40,994 bases of DNA. Origin: Glaciecola sp. UBA2563. GTDB taxonomy: Bacteria > Pseudomonadota > Gammaproteobacteria > Enterobacterales > Alteromonadaceae. Shown here piece by piece: positions 16,068 to 24,638 of the stretch (the stretch's first letter is position 1; the number at the start of each line of letters is the position of its first letter). The translations under genes and the position numbers were made by a program. The stretch covers positions 1-40,994 of the forward strand of contig DDLV01000012.1 in NCBI GenBank assembly GCA_002340325.1. The letters run 5' to 3'. The notes beneath the pieces are model-generated. The model saw nothing but the letters and a program-made list of their open reading frames with translations. It was not told the DNA's origin and searched no databases.

Positions 16068-18176
16068 GTGGATATTGCGTTTTTTGGCACTCATCGAAAA
16101 ATACCGATGGTCATGCAAAATGAGATTGCTGAATGCGGTCTTGCTTGCCTTACTATGTGTTTTAACTGGCATGGGCTTGAAGTAAACCTGCATCAACTTC
16201 GCAGCAAGTATCCATGCGGACAGGAAGGAATGTCGATTGCCGACCTCTCAGACATTTGTGAAAGTGAAGGTCTTATTGGCGATGTGTATGAATTAGACGT
16301 TGATGAGATGAATCAGCTGACGTTGCCTTGTATTTTGCATTGGGACTTGGCGCATTTTGTTGTGCTGACGAAAATGTCAGGTAAACATTATACTGTGTAT
16401 GACCCCGCTATCGGCAAGCTTTCGCTGACAAAAGAAGAGATCTCAAAACACTTCACTGGTTATGCCATGATGATTGAAAAAGGTCATGCAGAAACATTCA
16501 ACATAGCCAAAACCAAGTGGGAGGAAGATAACGAGAACAAAAGGGGAGTACTAACCTATACTTCGCTTTTTAATCGCTCTTCGGGTCTGGGCAAAGGATT
16601 AATCAATTTAATATTACTCACCTTGATTGCACAGCTAATGGTGATGTGCATTCCACTCATTACGCAAGTGGTTGTTGATGATTTTGTCAGCATTGGCGAC
16701 CAGACATATCTACTTGCGTTAATTGCTGGTGGCATTGGGTTAGCCTGCTTTATCTTTATTGTCAGAATGTTTCGCGGTTGGGCATCTATCTATATTGGCT
16801 TTCACTGGCATTCGAGCTTTTCCTCTTACTTTTTCCAGCGACTCGTCCGTCTTCCCGTTACCTATTTTGAATCACGTAATATAGCCGACATTAATACCAA
16901 ATTCAGAGTCTTGGACGAACTAAAAGAGAGTTTTACCGAGCAACTGGTTGACGGCTTCATTGATGGGTTGATGTCGTTAGTCACCATTGTCATCATGTTT
17001 TTGTTCTTTCCTGCACTTGCCATGATTTCTTTTGGGTTTTTCGTCATATATCTCCTAGTGAGAATGTATATGGTGGCTAAGGAAGTGCAGTATCAAGGTA
17101 CGTTTTTCAGTGAAAGTATCAAGGAATCGCACACGTTCTTTGAAACCATTAGCAATATTCTTGCAGTCAAACTATATGGTAAAGAGGGTTCACGCTACCA
17201 GCAGTGGAAAACGTTTTACCTCAAAAAAATGAACGCGACCGTTCTACTGTCAAAACTAAAGCTTTGGTATACCAGCATTAACGAGTTGTTGGGCAATGTT
17301 GAGAGGTTGTTCATTTTATACATTGGCGCTATCGCGGTGATTGATCAGAATCTGACACTGGGTATGCTGTTTGCCTTTATTGCTTACCGCGAGATATTTT
17401 CAACCCAAAGCAAATCACTGGTAGATAACTTTCTTAAATTTCGAGTGCTACGCGTTGATATGGACAGGCTATCTGATATCGAAGTGCAAGATGTCGAGCG
17501 CAACATGCTCGGTGATAATGCGATAAAACAACCCATTGTGGGTAAAGTTGAAACCAGCCATTTATATTACCGATATGATGGTAGCAACGTACCTGTCTTT
17601 TCCGACCTTAATATCGATATCAATAAAGGTGAGCACGTGGTAATAACAGGGCCATCCGGGGTGGGCAAAACGACATTGATCAAACTACTTGCTGGTGTTA
17701 TTGAGCCAACCCAAGGAAATATATTGATTGACGCAAAACCCTTATCGTCAATAGGCAAAACGCATTTTCGCAAACACGTGGCTATTATTAGTCAGCAGGA
17801 GGGGCTGATTTCAGGCACGCTGTTTATGAACATCGCGTTTGCTGACATGGTGATTGACGAGCAAAGGGTGTATGAAGCTGCCAAACAGGCGCATGTGTAT
17901 GATGAGATTATGGCAATGCAAATGCAGTTTCATTCAGTCGTTGCAGGCCAACACAGCAGTGCATTAAGCGGTGGTCAAGTGCAGCGCATTTTAATTGCGC
18001 GTGCGCTTTATGCAAGACCGTCGATATTGTTTATGGACGAAGCGACTTCCGCCTTAGATCCTGAGTTGGAAAAAAAGATTGTGAAAACGTTGAGTGAGTT
18101 AAACATCACGCGCATAAGCGTTGCGCACAGAGAAGAAACAATTAACACGGCTGACCGAGAAATCCGACTTAACTGA
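16068..18176 (+). CDS. C39-peptidase-containing ABC exporter (PCAT, bacteriocin type)
   Basis: A 702-residue inner-membrane protein that cleaves double-glycine leaders in the cytoplasm and exports the released peptide with ATP. C39 domain (about 10-135): QNEIAECGLACL with Gln17 and catalytic Cys23, His96 in LAHFVVL and Asp112 in YDPAIG, so the triad is intact. A six-helix membrane domain follows (about 175-455). The nucleotide-binding domain has Walker A GPSGVGKTT (about 528), signature LSGGQVQR (about 633), Walker B ILFMDEATSALD (about 652) and H-loop SVAHRE. GTG 16068 was chosen because AGGGGAG ends five bases upstream; an ATG at 15996 would sit inside the adaptor gene. Substrate inferred: the SQLW peptide. 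Confidence 0.94.
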   Translation: MDIAFFGTHRKIPMVMQNEIAECGLACLTMCFNWHGLEVNLHQLRSKYPCGQEGMSIADLSDICESEGLIGDVYELDVDEMNQLTLPCILHWDLAHFVVLTKMSGKHYTVYDPAIGKLSLTKEEISKHFTGYAMMIEKGHAETFNIAKTKWEEDNENKRGVLTYTSLFNRSSGLGKGLINLILLTLIAQLMVMCIPLITQVVVDDFVSIGDQTYLLALIAGGIGLACFIFIVRMFRGWASIYIGFHWHSSFSSYFFQRLVRLPVTYFESRNIADINTKFRVLDELKESFTEQLVDGFIDGLMSLVTIVIMFLFFPALAMISFGFFVIYLLVRMYMVAKEVQYQGTFFSESIKESHTFFETISNILAVKLYGKEGSRYQQWKTFYLKKMNATVLLSKLKLWYTSINELLGNVERLFILYIGAIAVIDQNLTLGMLFAFIAYREIFSTQSKSLVDNFLKFRVLRVDMDRLSDIEVQDVERNMLGDNAIKQPIVGKVETSHLYYRYDGSNVPVFSDLNIDINKGEHVVITGPSGVGKTTLIKLLAGVIEPTQGNILIDAKPLSSIGKTHFRKHVAIISQQEGLISGTLFMNIAFADMVIDEQRVYEAAKQAHVYDEIMAMQMQFHSVVAGQHSSALSGGQVQRILIARALYARPSILFMDEATSALDPELEKKIVKTLSELNITRISVAHREETINTADREIRLN

Positions 18177-18199
18177 CACTAAAGTAAAAAACTCTTGCG

Positions 18200-20005
18200 T
18201 TAGTTTATCACCACGCTTTTGTCTGACGTTATCGCAAGCACTTTTGATACTTCGTCCAATACCATCGGCTTGTAAAAGTAGTAGCCTTGAATAGATACTT
18301 TTGTCTTGGTTTTTAATTGTTTAATAATATCAATTTGAGATTTGGTCTCAATACCTTCGATCACAACGTCAATCTCAAGGGATTCGGCAAGTAGTAATAT
18401 CGTTTTTACAACATCTTTATCAGTGTTATCTTGCTCAAGATCGATAACGAATGAACGGTCAATTTTCAACTCGTCCAGTGGAAATGCTTTTAAATACGCT
18501 AGGGAAGAGTACCCGGTACCAAAGTCATCAATTGAAAGTTTAATACCTAGCTCTCTGAGCTCAGACAATTTACTTGTGCTTTCTGATGCATCCTCAAGGA
18601 TCAGGCTCTCAGTAATTTCAAACGTGATCTTGGTAGGGTCGACTTTCGTTTCTTCAAGCACATTTTTCACTTTTGCGATAAAATTACCATGGGCGAGTTG
18701 GCGTGCCGATACGTTTATCGAAAAGGAACCGTCGTACTCTGGATATCGCTCTGTTAATGATTTGGCGCGCTGGCAAGATTCGCGCAATATCCAATCACCC
18801 AATTCAATAATAAGCCCAGTTTCTTCGGCTAGCGGAATAAATTTATATGGCGGAATCAATCCCATTGTGGGATGTTCCCAGCGGCACAGACATTCTACGC
18901 CCACGATAGTATTTTCATGTAAGCTGACTTTTGGTTGATACACCATAAAAAAGTCGTTGTTTTTGATGCTCTCTCTAATAGCGGCTTCATATTTTAACGA
19001 ATCCATCGACATATGCGGCGTTTCGTTTATATAAAATACTGGGTTTTCTGGTCCTTTGCCTTTCGCCAGGTGCATGGCAGTTTCTGCGTTTTTCATTAGC
19101 TCGTCGACACTTTCGATGCCATCTTCAGATATAGCGATACCTATTTCTGGTTTTATTACCACTTGATATCCATTGATATCTAAAGGCTGATTAATGGTGC
19201 TAACAAGGCGGTCACAGACAAGTTTGGCATCATTTCGATTCTTGATTTCAGGGAGCAGTATTGCAAAATCATCTGAGCCGAGCCTTGCTGTATCCAACTC
19301 AATATTTTCGTCATCACCATACTGTTGTCCGAACGGTGAGTGAAGCATTTTGTCGCAATATCTCAATGAGTGCATTAATCGACTGGCAATCGTTTTAATA
19401 GCCTTTTCACCATGTTGATGACCTGCTGAGTCGTTAATGCGATTGAAGTTATCAAGACCGATACAGATAATGGCGACCTTCGTCTCAGCTGTTTTCGACT
19501 TCTCCAACGCATTGCTGATTGAGCGCTTAAAGGCTTGTCTGTTGGGTAAGCCAGTCAGTGAATCATAAAAGGCAATACGGTTTAGCTTTTCTTTCGCGGA
19601 CTTTAGCGATAGATAGGCGTGGTGATTTTTTATGATGTATTTGACACGATAGCTGATCATTGCCCAATTGATGGGTTTAGATAAAAAATCAGTTGCGCCA
19701 AATGCAAAGGCGCGTTCCACTGATTCTGCATCATCACTTCCTGTGACCATCAGAATAGGGATGTCGGCATTTGTTTTACTTGAACGGATAAACTTGCAGA
19801 CCTCAAAACCGCTTTTGAACGGCATTTTTACATCCAACAGCATCATATTGGGTGCGTGTTGTTCAAAAGCTAGGATGGCTTTACGTCCGTCATTACAAGT
19901 AAAAACGGTATAGCCTTCTTTTTGTAAGGTTTTTTCCATCAACAACAAATGCGTGATGTCGTCATCGCAAACGAGGATCTTTATATCTCTGTTACTCGTT
20001 TTCAC
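18200..20005 (-). CDS. Response regulator with GGDEF and EAL domains
   Basis: A 601-residue cytoplasmic c-di-GMP regulator. REC domain (about 8-125): acidic pocket CDDD, phospho-acceptor Asp58 in LLDVKMP, Lys in LSKPINW. GGDEF domain (about 150-330): the active loop reads RLGSDDF, not RLGGDEF, so cyclase activity is doubtful. EAL domain (about 345-590): VGVECLCRW (ECL variant keeping the Glu), NVSARQL, FEITESLIL, DDFGTGYSSL, DELKIDRSF and VIEGIET are kept, so phosphodiesterase activity is likely. Its start overlaps the end of the hybrid kinase gene by 14 bases, so the kinase's Hpt domain very probably phosphorylates this REC. It converges with the exporter gene with a 23-base gap. Confidence 0.93.
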   Translation of the reverse strand: MKTSNRDIKILVCDDDITHLLLMEKTLQKEGYTVFTCNDGRKAILAFEQHAPNMMLLDVKMPFKSGFEVCKFIRSSKTNADIPILMVTGSDDAESVERAFAFGATDFLSKPINWAMISYRVKYIIKNHHAYLSLKSAKEKLNRIAFYDSLTGLPNRQAFKRSISNALEKSKTAETKVAIICIGLDNFNRINDSAGHQHGEKAIKTIASRLMHSLRYCDKMLHSPFGQQYGDDENIELDTARLGSDDFAILLPEIKNRNDAKLVCDRLVSTINQPLDINGYQVVIKPEIGIAISEDGIESVDELMKNAETAMHLAKGKGPENPVFYINETPHMSMDSLKYEAAIRESIKNNDFFMVYQPKVSLHENTIVGVECLCRWEHPTMGLIPPYKFIPLAEETGLIIELGDWILRESCQRAKSLTERYPEYDGSFSINVSARQLAHGNFIAKVKNVLEETKVDPTKITFEITESLILEDASESTSKLSELRELGIKLSIDDFGTGYSSLAYLKAFPLDELKIDRSFVIDLEQDNTDKDVVKTILLLAESLEIDVVIEGIETKSQIDIIKQLKTKTKVSIQGYYFYKPMVLDEVSKVLAITSDKSVVIN

Positions 20006-23000
20006 TGGCTATAACCTTATCTGTAAGCTGTTTTATCTCAGCTTTAGTGGCTAAAAACGTGTTATCCATTTCAGCAATGAGTTTATCACAACGCTCAACA
20101 GAATTGGATTTTGCCGCTTTTTCGAGGTCATGTAATTCATTGAACAAGACTGTGGCACCGACATTACCAGCCATAGACTTAAGCGCATGGGCTTTTTCAA
20201 CAATACAATCAAAAGACGATGAGGCAACCTGTTTACTAAACTCCGGGTAGCTTTCTTCCATCTCTCTAATGAACAGTTGACTTACTTTAAGGTATAGAGA
20301 TTCACCATTTTCTTCAGTTAGTTCTAAGATCGGCCCGACGCGGGAAACGTTGATATAGTTGTAATCACCTTTTTGTTTAGCCTCAATTGACGCGCCATCT
20401 TCTTTGACTGAGGTAGCGAGATTTGTGACTGCTTGCTGTATATCTTTTTCTCGGACGGATTCAGATAAATATTTGAGCAATATTTTTAATAATTGATCGA
20501 GTGTATAGGGCTTGCTCAACATATCATCCATGCCAGCCTTAGCACACTTGGTGTCGTAGTCCTGACCAAATCCAGCGGTCATCGCAATGATTAATTTGCG
20601 AGGGAGGCTGGCTTTCTCTTCAAGCTCACGAAGACTTGCAGATGCTGTGAAGCCATCCATAACTGGCATATGACAATCCATAAAGATTAAATCGTACGGT
20701 TGCTGTTGGCATTTCTCAATTGCTTCAACGCCATTTTTAGCAACATCACAACTTACGCCCAATATTTTAAACATCGCTAATGCAATAGCGATATTTGCTT
20801 GCTGGTCTTCAACTAATAACACCTTCGCATCAAATGTATAACGCTTACCAAATCGCATTGCGTCATTTTCGACAATCAAATCCGATTCACCTGTCATGTC
20901 CTCAAATATCTCGACGAGGTTTTTGACAGTAAAAGGCGCTGGTAGAAAGTAAAAAGATTCAGTTGACTGTAAGTCATCTGTGGAATACGAGGATTCATCA
21001 CACATGATAACAACGCTGGCACCTAGCTTTTGTATTAGATAATCCACCCCATCCGGTGTCGCTAGATCAGGTTCGACCAACACCACGAGACCTTCTTGTT
21101 CGTCTTTTGATGTTGGCATTCCTGTGCGATAGGAAAGGGATTGACGGGCCAATAATGACGCAGCGGCCTGTTTTGTTATTTCATCATTGGTGCATAGATG
21201 GATATTTAGATCTGAATAAGTAGATGTCTTCTCTTCATTTATGTCCCTTGCTAGAGCTTCAACCGGTACACAAACGGTGAACGTTGTGCCTTCATCTTTT
21301 GCTGACTCAGCGGTAATGGTGCCATTTAACAATTCGACAAGCGATTTTGTGATTGACATACCCAGACCAGTACCGCCGTACTTGCGCGTGATGGAGCTAT
21401 CTGCTTGTTCAAATGCTTTGAAAACACCTTCGAGTTGTTCTGGCGTCATACCTATACCGGTGTCACTAACGGCAATCGACAGCTGATCTCTGTTGCATTG
21501 TACTTTACAAGTAACATCTCCATATTGCGTGAACTTTATCGCATTACTAACGAGATTCATCAAAATCTGACGTATTTTCGTAGGGTCGGTTTTAACATAC
21601 TGAATCGATGCCGCATCAATAATTGCGTTCAATTGAACGGAGTTGGTATGTGCATTATCCTTGAACAAATACAGCGTGTCTTCAACAAGTGAATATACGT
21701 CAGTATCGATATACTCCGTCGTCATATTGTTTGATTCGAGCTTTGAGAAATCCAATATATTATTTAAAAGGTCAAGGAGTAGGGTGCCTGCATTGTTCAC
21801 ATTACTTGCATAAGAACGCTGTTTCCTATCGAGCTCGGTGGTTAACAGAAGCTCGCTCATACCCAAGATGCTGTTCATTGGCGTTCGTATCTCGTGTGAG
21901 ACCGTTGCGATAAATTCTGATTTTGCCTCAGTGGCTTTTTCGGCTTTTGCTTTTGCTTTTTCTTTTTCATCGATAGCAAAGAGCAAACTTTCATTGGACT
22001 CTTTTAGCTCTTTTGTACGCTCGCTTACGCGTCTTTTTAGCTCGCGTTGAAACTTCAATTGCGCTTGGATTTTCTGACGATAGCGTTGGTACACAAGTGA
22101 AATTATCAATAATGCAGTCGCGCCATACGCCATATATGCCCAAGTTGTTAACCAAGGTGGTGGCTCGACAACAATGGGAATGTTAATCTGTTCTGCCGCA
22201 GCAATGCCGTCACCGTTCTTACCATGAATACTTATAACATAATTCCCATGGGGCAAGCTGTTAAACTGTATTACCCCGTCGTTACCTTTGTTGATGCGGC
22301 GATCATTTAACCCTCTTAAACGATAGGAATAGCTGTTAGTATCGGAGTCAGTGAAATCGAGTAGAGCGACCTCCAGGCTTAAAAATCTATCTTCATATGC
22401 CAAAGTAATAGGGTTGTCTGCATTAAGGTTTTGTGTGGCTGATATTGGCGAATCACCAACGATAATATCTACAATTCTAATAGGTGCACGGAAATCATTT
22501 ACACCCAAACTGGCAGGCCTGAACACGTTAAACCCATTAGCCCCACCAAAAAACAATCGTCCTGTATTATCTTTAAAGAATGCGCCTGATGTGTAATCAA
22601 CGCCTTGTATGCCGTGTGTCGAATTAAAATTGGTAACAGATTCCTTAAGTCTGTTTATTTGGGAAAGTCCACGAGCATGGGTTACCCAGATACTATCTTG
22701 TAATGGGATCACACCATATATCGCATCGCTCGGCAGACCGTTATCAGTCGTAAAGGATTCAATCTCAAGCTCTTCTTTGAAGAACGATACTTTTTCGATA
22801 CGAATTAAACCTTGTTCCTGAGTGCCTAACCATAAGAAATCACCGAACTCATGCAAGACAAACACATCTTTACCGATCAACTCTTGGTGGGCTTGTGGCA
22901 GACTTTTATACGATGTCACCTTGTTTGATTTCAAAGGTTCGATGACGTTTAAACCGCCGTTTAACGTCGCCACCCAAATACGACCTTCTTTGTCTTCTAT

Positions 23001-24530
23001 AAGATCAACGACTTGATTTGACGAGAGTGTTGTTGCATCGTCTGCGTTCGCTTCAAATGCGTAAGCGTTACCCGTGCTATCTATTATATTGACACCCTGC
23101 ATGGTGCCAACGGCAATGTTATCGTTGCGTAATTGAATTATTTTACTAATTTGACCTGACGATATTTTGTTCGGGCTATCTGTATGATGCCAGCGCTTAA
23201 TAAGTTGCAAATCCGATGAGAATTTGAATAGACCGCTGTCAAATGTACCCACCCAAATATTGCCATCGTTGTCTGCCCTTAGCGCCATTACATTATTATT
23301 TAATAGTTCAGGGACGTTTTCGATACTGGCGAGGCGTATTTCGTCAGTTTCTTCGTTTATTTGTGTAAAGCCGCCACCAAATGTGCCAACATAATGCAGT
23401 TTGTTTTTCGTATCATGCGCAAAGGATGTCACTACATTGCTTGCTAAAATAGATCCATCACTAATATGCGTAAAGTTCTTGATTTTGTCATTCCATTTGC
23501 TAACGCCTGCATATGTACCCACCCAAGTAACACCGCCCGCATCTCTATACAAAGCAGACACTCTACTTTCAATCAAACTTTGACGCCTACTAGGCTCATG
23601 TTGATAGAGGTAGCTTTCTCCCGTATTGATATCGTAACCACACAGACCATTCTGCGTTCGAAACCATAGTTTTCCATTATTGCCTTCGACCATGCCTTCG
23701 GACTCAACGCCACAAAAGGAAGCGGGAAGAGGAGTAGCAGTATTTGTGTTAAGATTAATGATGCTAGCGCCGCCCAGATCGGTATATAGCGCAAAGTAGT
23801 CGCCGTATGATGTCTCAAACAATCTCGCTATTTTTTTATCTTCGCCAATAATATTATGTATTACACTATGCTTCTTAAATTTTGATGAAGTTTCGTCAAA
23901 GATAAACGCTGTTCCTTTTGAATTTACGATGATGACTTGTTGGTCGAGTGTGCTAAACATCTGACGGCTTTCGCCCTCAGGAAAGGTGTGCGCTGCACCG
24001 TCTTTTGGGTCAAAATGCGTTACTGTTTTGTCAATGACATTGTATAAGTGAACACCACTATCTCGCGTTTGAAACCACAGTTGACCAGGTTTCGCTTCTG
24101 CAATTTTTAGATAATTTTGAGTAGGTAGATCGGGAACACTTTTGTATAAAGGGGTAAACGTCTGAGTATCATAGTTGTACTTATCTATACCAGCATGTGT
24201 CGCAATGAATAAATCGCCATTACTATCAACAAAAGCATCATTAACCCAGTTACTGCTTATTCGTCGTTCTGGTGATTTTGTCGTGTAATAATGCACAAAA
24301 TTCTCACCATCATAACGCTCTAATCCGTCTTGTGTGCCCAACCACATAAAACCTTTTTTATCTTGAACGATAGTAGTGATGGCGGGATGAATTCCTGTTA
24401 TCTCAGGGTCGAGATTTTGAAAGCTAATTTGTTGAAAGGTAGGGGAAAGGACTCTGGCGTGCACGTCGTGAAGCACAATGAGAAACAATGCTAAGGATAT
24501 ATTTAATATTCTACTACAAGTCTTGTTCAA
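19992..24530 (-). CDS. Hybrid sensor histidine kinase with Reg_prop propellers, REC and Hpt
   Basis: A 1512-residue membrane sensor. A signal peptide (about 1-25) is followed by a periplasmic sensor of repeated Reg_prop blades (about 40-690; motifs such as WLGTQDGLERYDG, WVGTFDSGLFKF, WVATLNGGLNVI), a Y_Y_Y domain (about 715-795), one membrane helix (about 800-822), a coiled coil, HisKA with His879 (SHEIRTPMNS), HATPase_c (NLVSNAIKF, DTGIGM, GGTGLGMSI), a degenerate receiver-like stretch (about 1115-1215), a true REC with Asp1285 (FMDCHMPVMDGF) and an Hpt domain with His1448 (AHALKSMAGN). All phosphorelay residues are present. Start is TTG 24530 with no clear Shine-Dalgarno. Such propeller sensors often detect extracellular polymers or peptides; sensing the SQLW peptide is inference. 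Confidence 0.94.
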   Translation of the reverse strand: MNKTCSRILNISLALFLIVLHDVHARVLSPTFQQISFQNLDPEITGIHPAITTIVQDKKGFMWLGTQDGLERYDGENFVHYYTTKSPERRISSNWVNDAFVDSNGDLFIATHAGIDKYNYDTQTFTPLYKSVPDLPTQNYLKIAEAKPGQLWFQTRDSGVHLYNVIDKTVTHFDPKDGAAHTFPEGESRQMFSTLDQQVIIVNSKGTAFIFDETSSKFKKHSVIHNIIGEDKKIARLFETSYGDYFALYTDLGGASIINLNTNTATPLPASFCGVESEGMVEGNNGKLWFRTQNGLCGYDINTGESYLYQHEPSRRQSLIESRVSALYRDAGGVTWVGTYAGVSKWNDKIKNFTHISDGSILASNVVTSFAHDTKNKLHYVGTFGGGFTQINEETDEIRLASIENVPELLNNNVMALRADNDGNIWVGTFDSGLFKFSSDLQLIKRWHHTDSPNKISSGQISKIIQLRNDNIAVGTMQGVNIIDSTGNAYAFEANADDATTLSSNQVVDLIEDKEGRIWVATLNGGLNVIEPLKSNKVTSYKSLPQAHQELIGKDVFVLHEFGDFLWLGTQEQGLIRIEKVSFFKEELEIESFTTDNGLPSDAIYGVIPLQDSIWVTHARGLSQINRLKESVTNFNSTHGIQGVDYTSGAFFKDNTGRLFFGGANGFNVFRPASLGVNDFRAPIRIVDIIVGDSPISATQNLNADNPITLAYEDRFLSLEVALLDFTDSDTNSYSYRLRGLNDRRINKGNDGVIQFNSLPHGNYVISIHGKNGDGIAAAEQINIPIVVEPPPWLTTWAYMAYGATALLIISLVYQRYRQKIQAQLKFQRELKRRVSERTKELKESNESLLFAIDEKEKAKAKAEKATEAKSEFIATVSHEIRTPMNSILGMSELLLTTELDRKQRSYASNVNNAGTLLLDLLNNILDFSKLESNNMTTEYIDTDVYSLVEDTLYLFKDNAHTNSVQLNAIIDAASIQYVKTDPTKIRQILMNLVSNAIKFTQYGDVTCKVQCNRDQLSIAVSDTGIGMTPEQLEGVFKAFEQADSSITRKYGGTGLGMSITKSLVELLNGTITAESAKDEGTTFTVCVPVEALARDINEEKTSTYSDLNIHLCTNDEITKQAAASLLARQSLSYRTGMPTSKDEQEGLVVLVEPDLATPDGVDYLIQKLGASVVIMCDESSYSTDDLQSTESFYFLPAPFTVKNLVEIFEDMTGESDLIVENDAMRFGKRYTFDAKVLLVEDQQANIAIALAMFKILGVSCDVAKNGVEAIEKCQQQPYDLIFMDCHMPVMDGFTASASLRELEEKASLPRKLIIAMTAGFGQDYDTKCAKAGMDDMLSKPYTLDQLLKILLKYLSESVREKDIQQAVTNLATSVKEDGASIEAKQKGDYNYINVSRVGPILELTEENGESLYLKVSQLFIREMEESYPEFSKQVASSSFDCIVEKAHALKSMAGNVGATVLFNELHDLEKAAKSNSVERCDKLIAEMDNTFLATKAEIKQLTDKVIASENE

Positions 24531-24542
24531 TGATGCGTGCTC

Positions 24543-24568
24543 AAAAAAAAGCGCTCAATCGAGCGCTT
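24543..24568 (-). terminator. Rho-independent terminator of the protease gene
   Basis: On the minus strand AAGCGCTC, a 4-base loop and GAGCGCTT form an 8-pair stem followed by a run of T (8 A on the plus strand at 24543-24550, two of them in the stem). It lies about 70 bases after the S8 stop and 13 bases before the kinase start, so kinase transcription needs its own promoter or read-through. Confidence 0.88.
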
Positions 24569-24638
24569 CTACAAATTATTACGGGTTTCTGCGTTCACCG
24601 TATTACATCGGCATCTTAAGCACTTTCTTAAGCAGAAC

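Noticed and set aside
18342..18938. 198-codon plus-strand ORF inside the EAL gene
   Set aside because: Antisense to conserved EAL motifs and low-complexity Ser-rich; a shadow.
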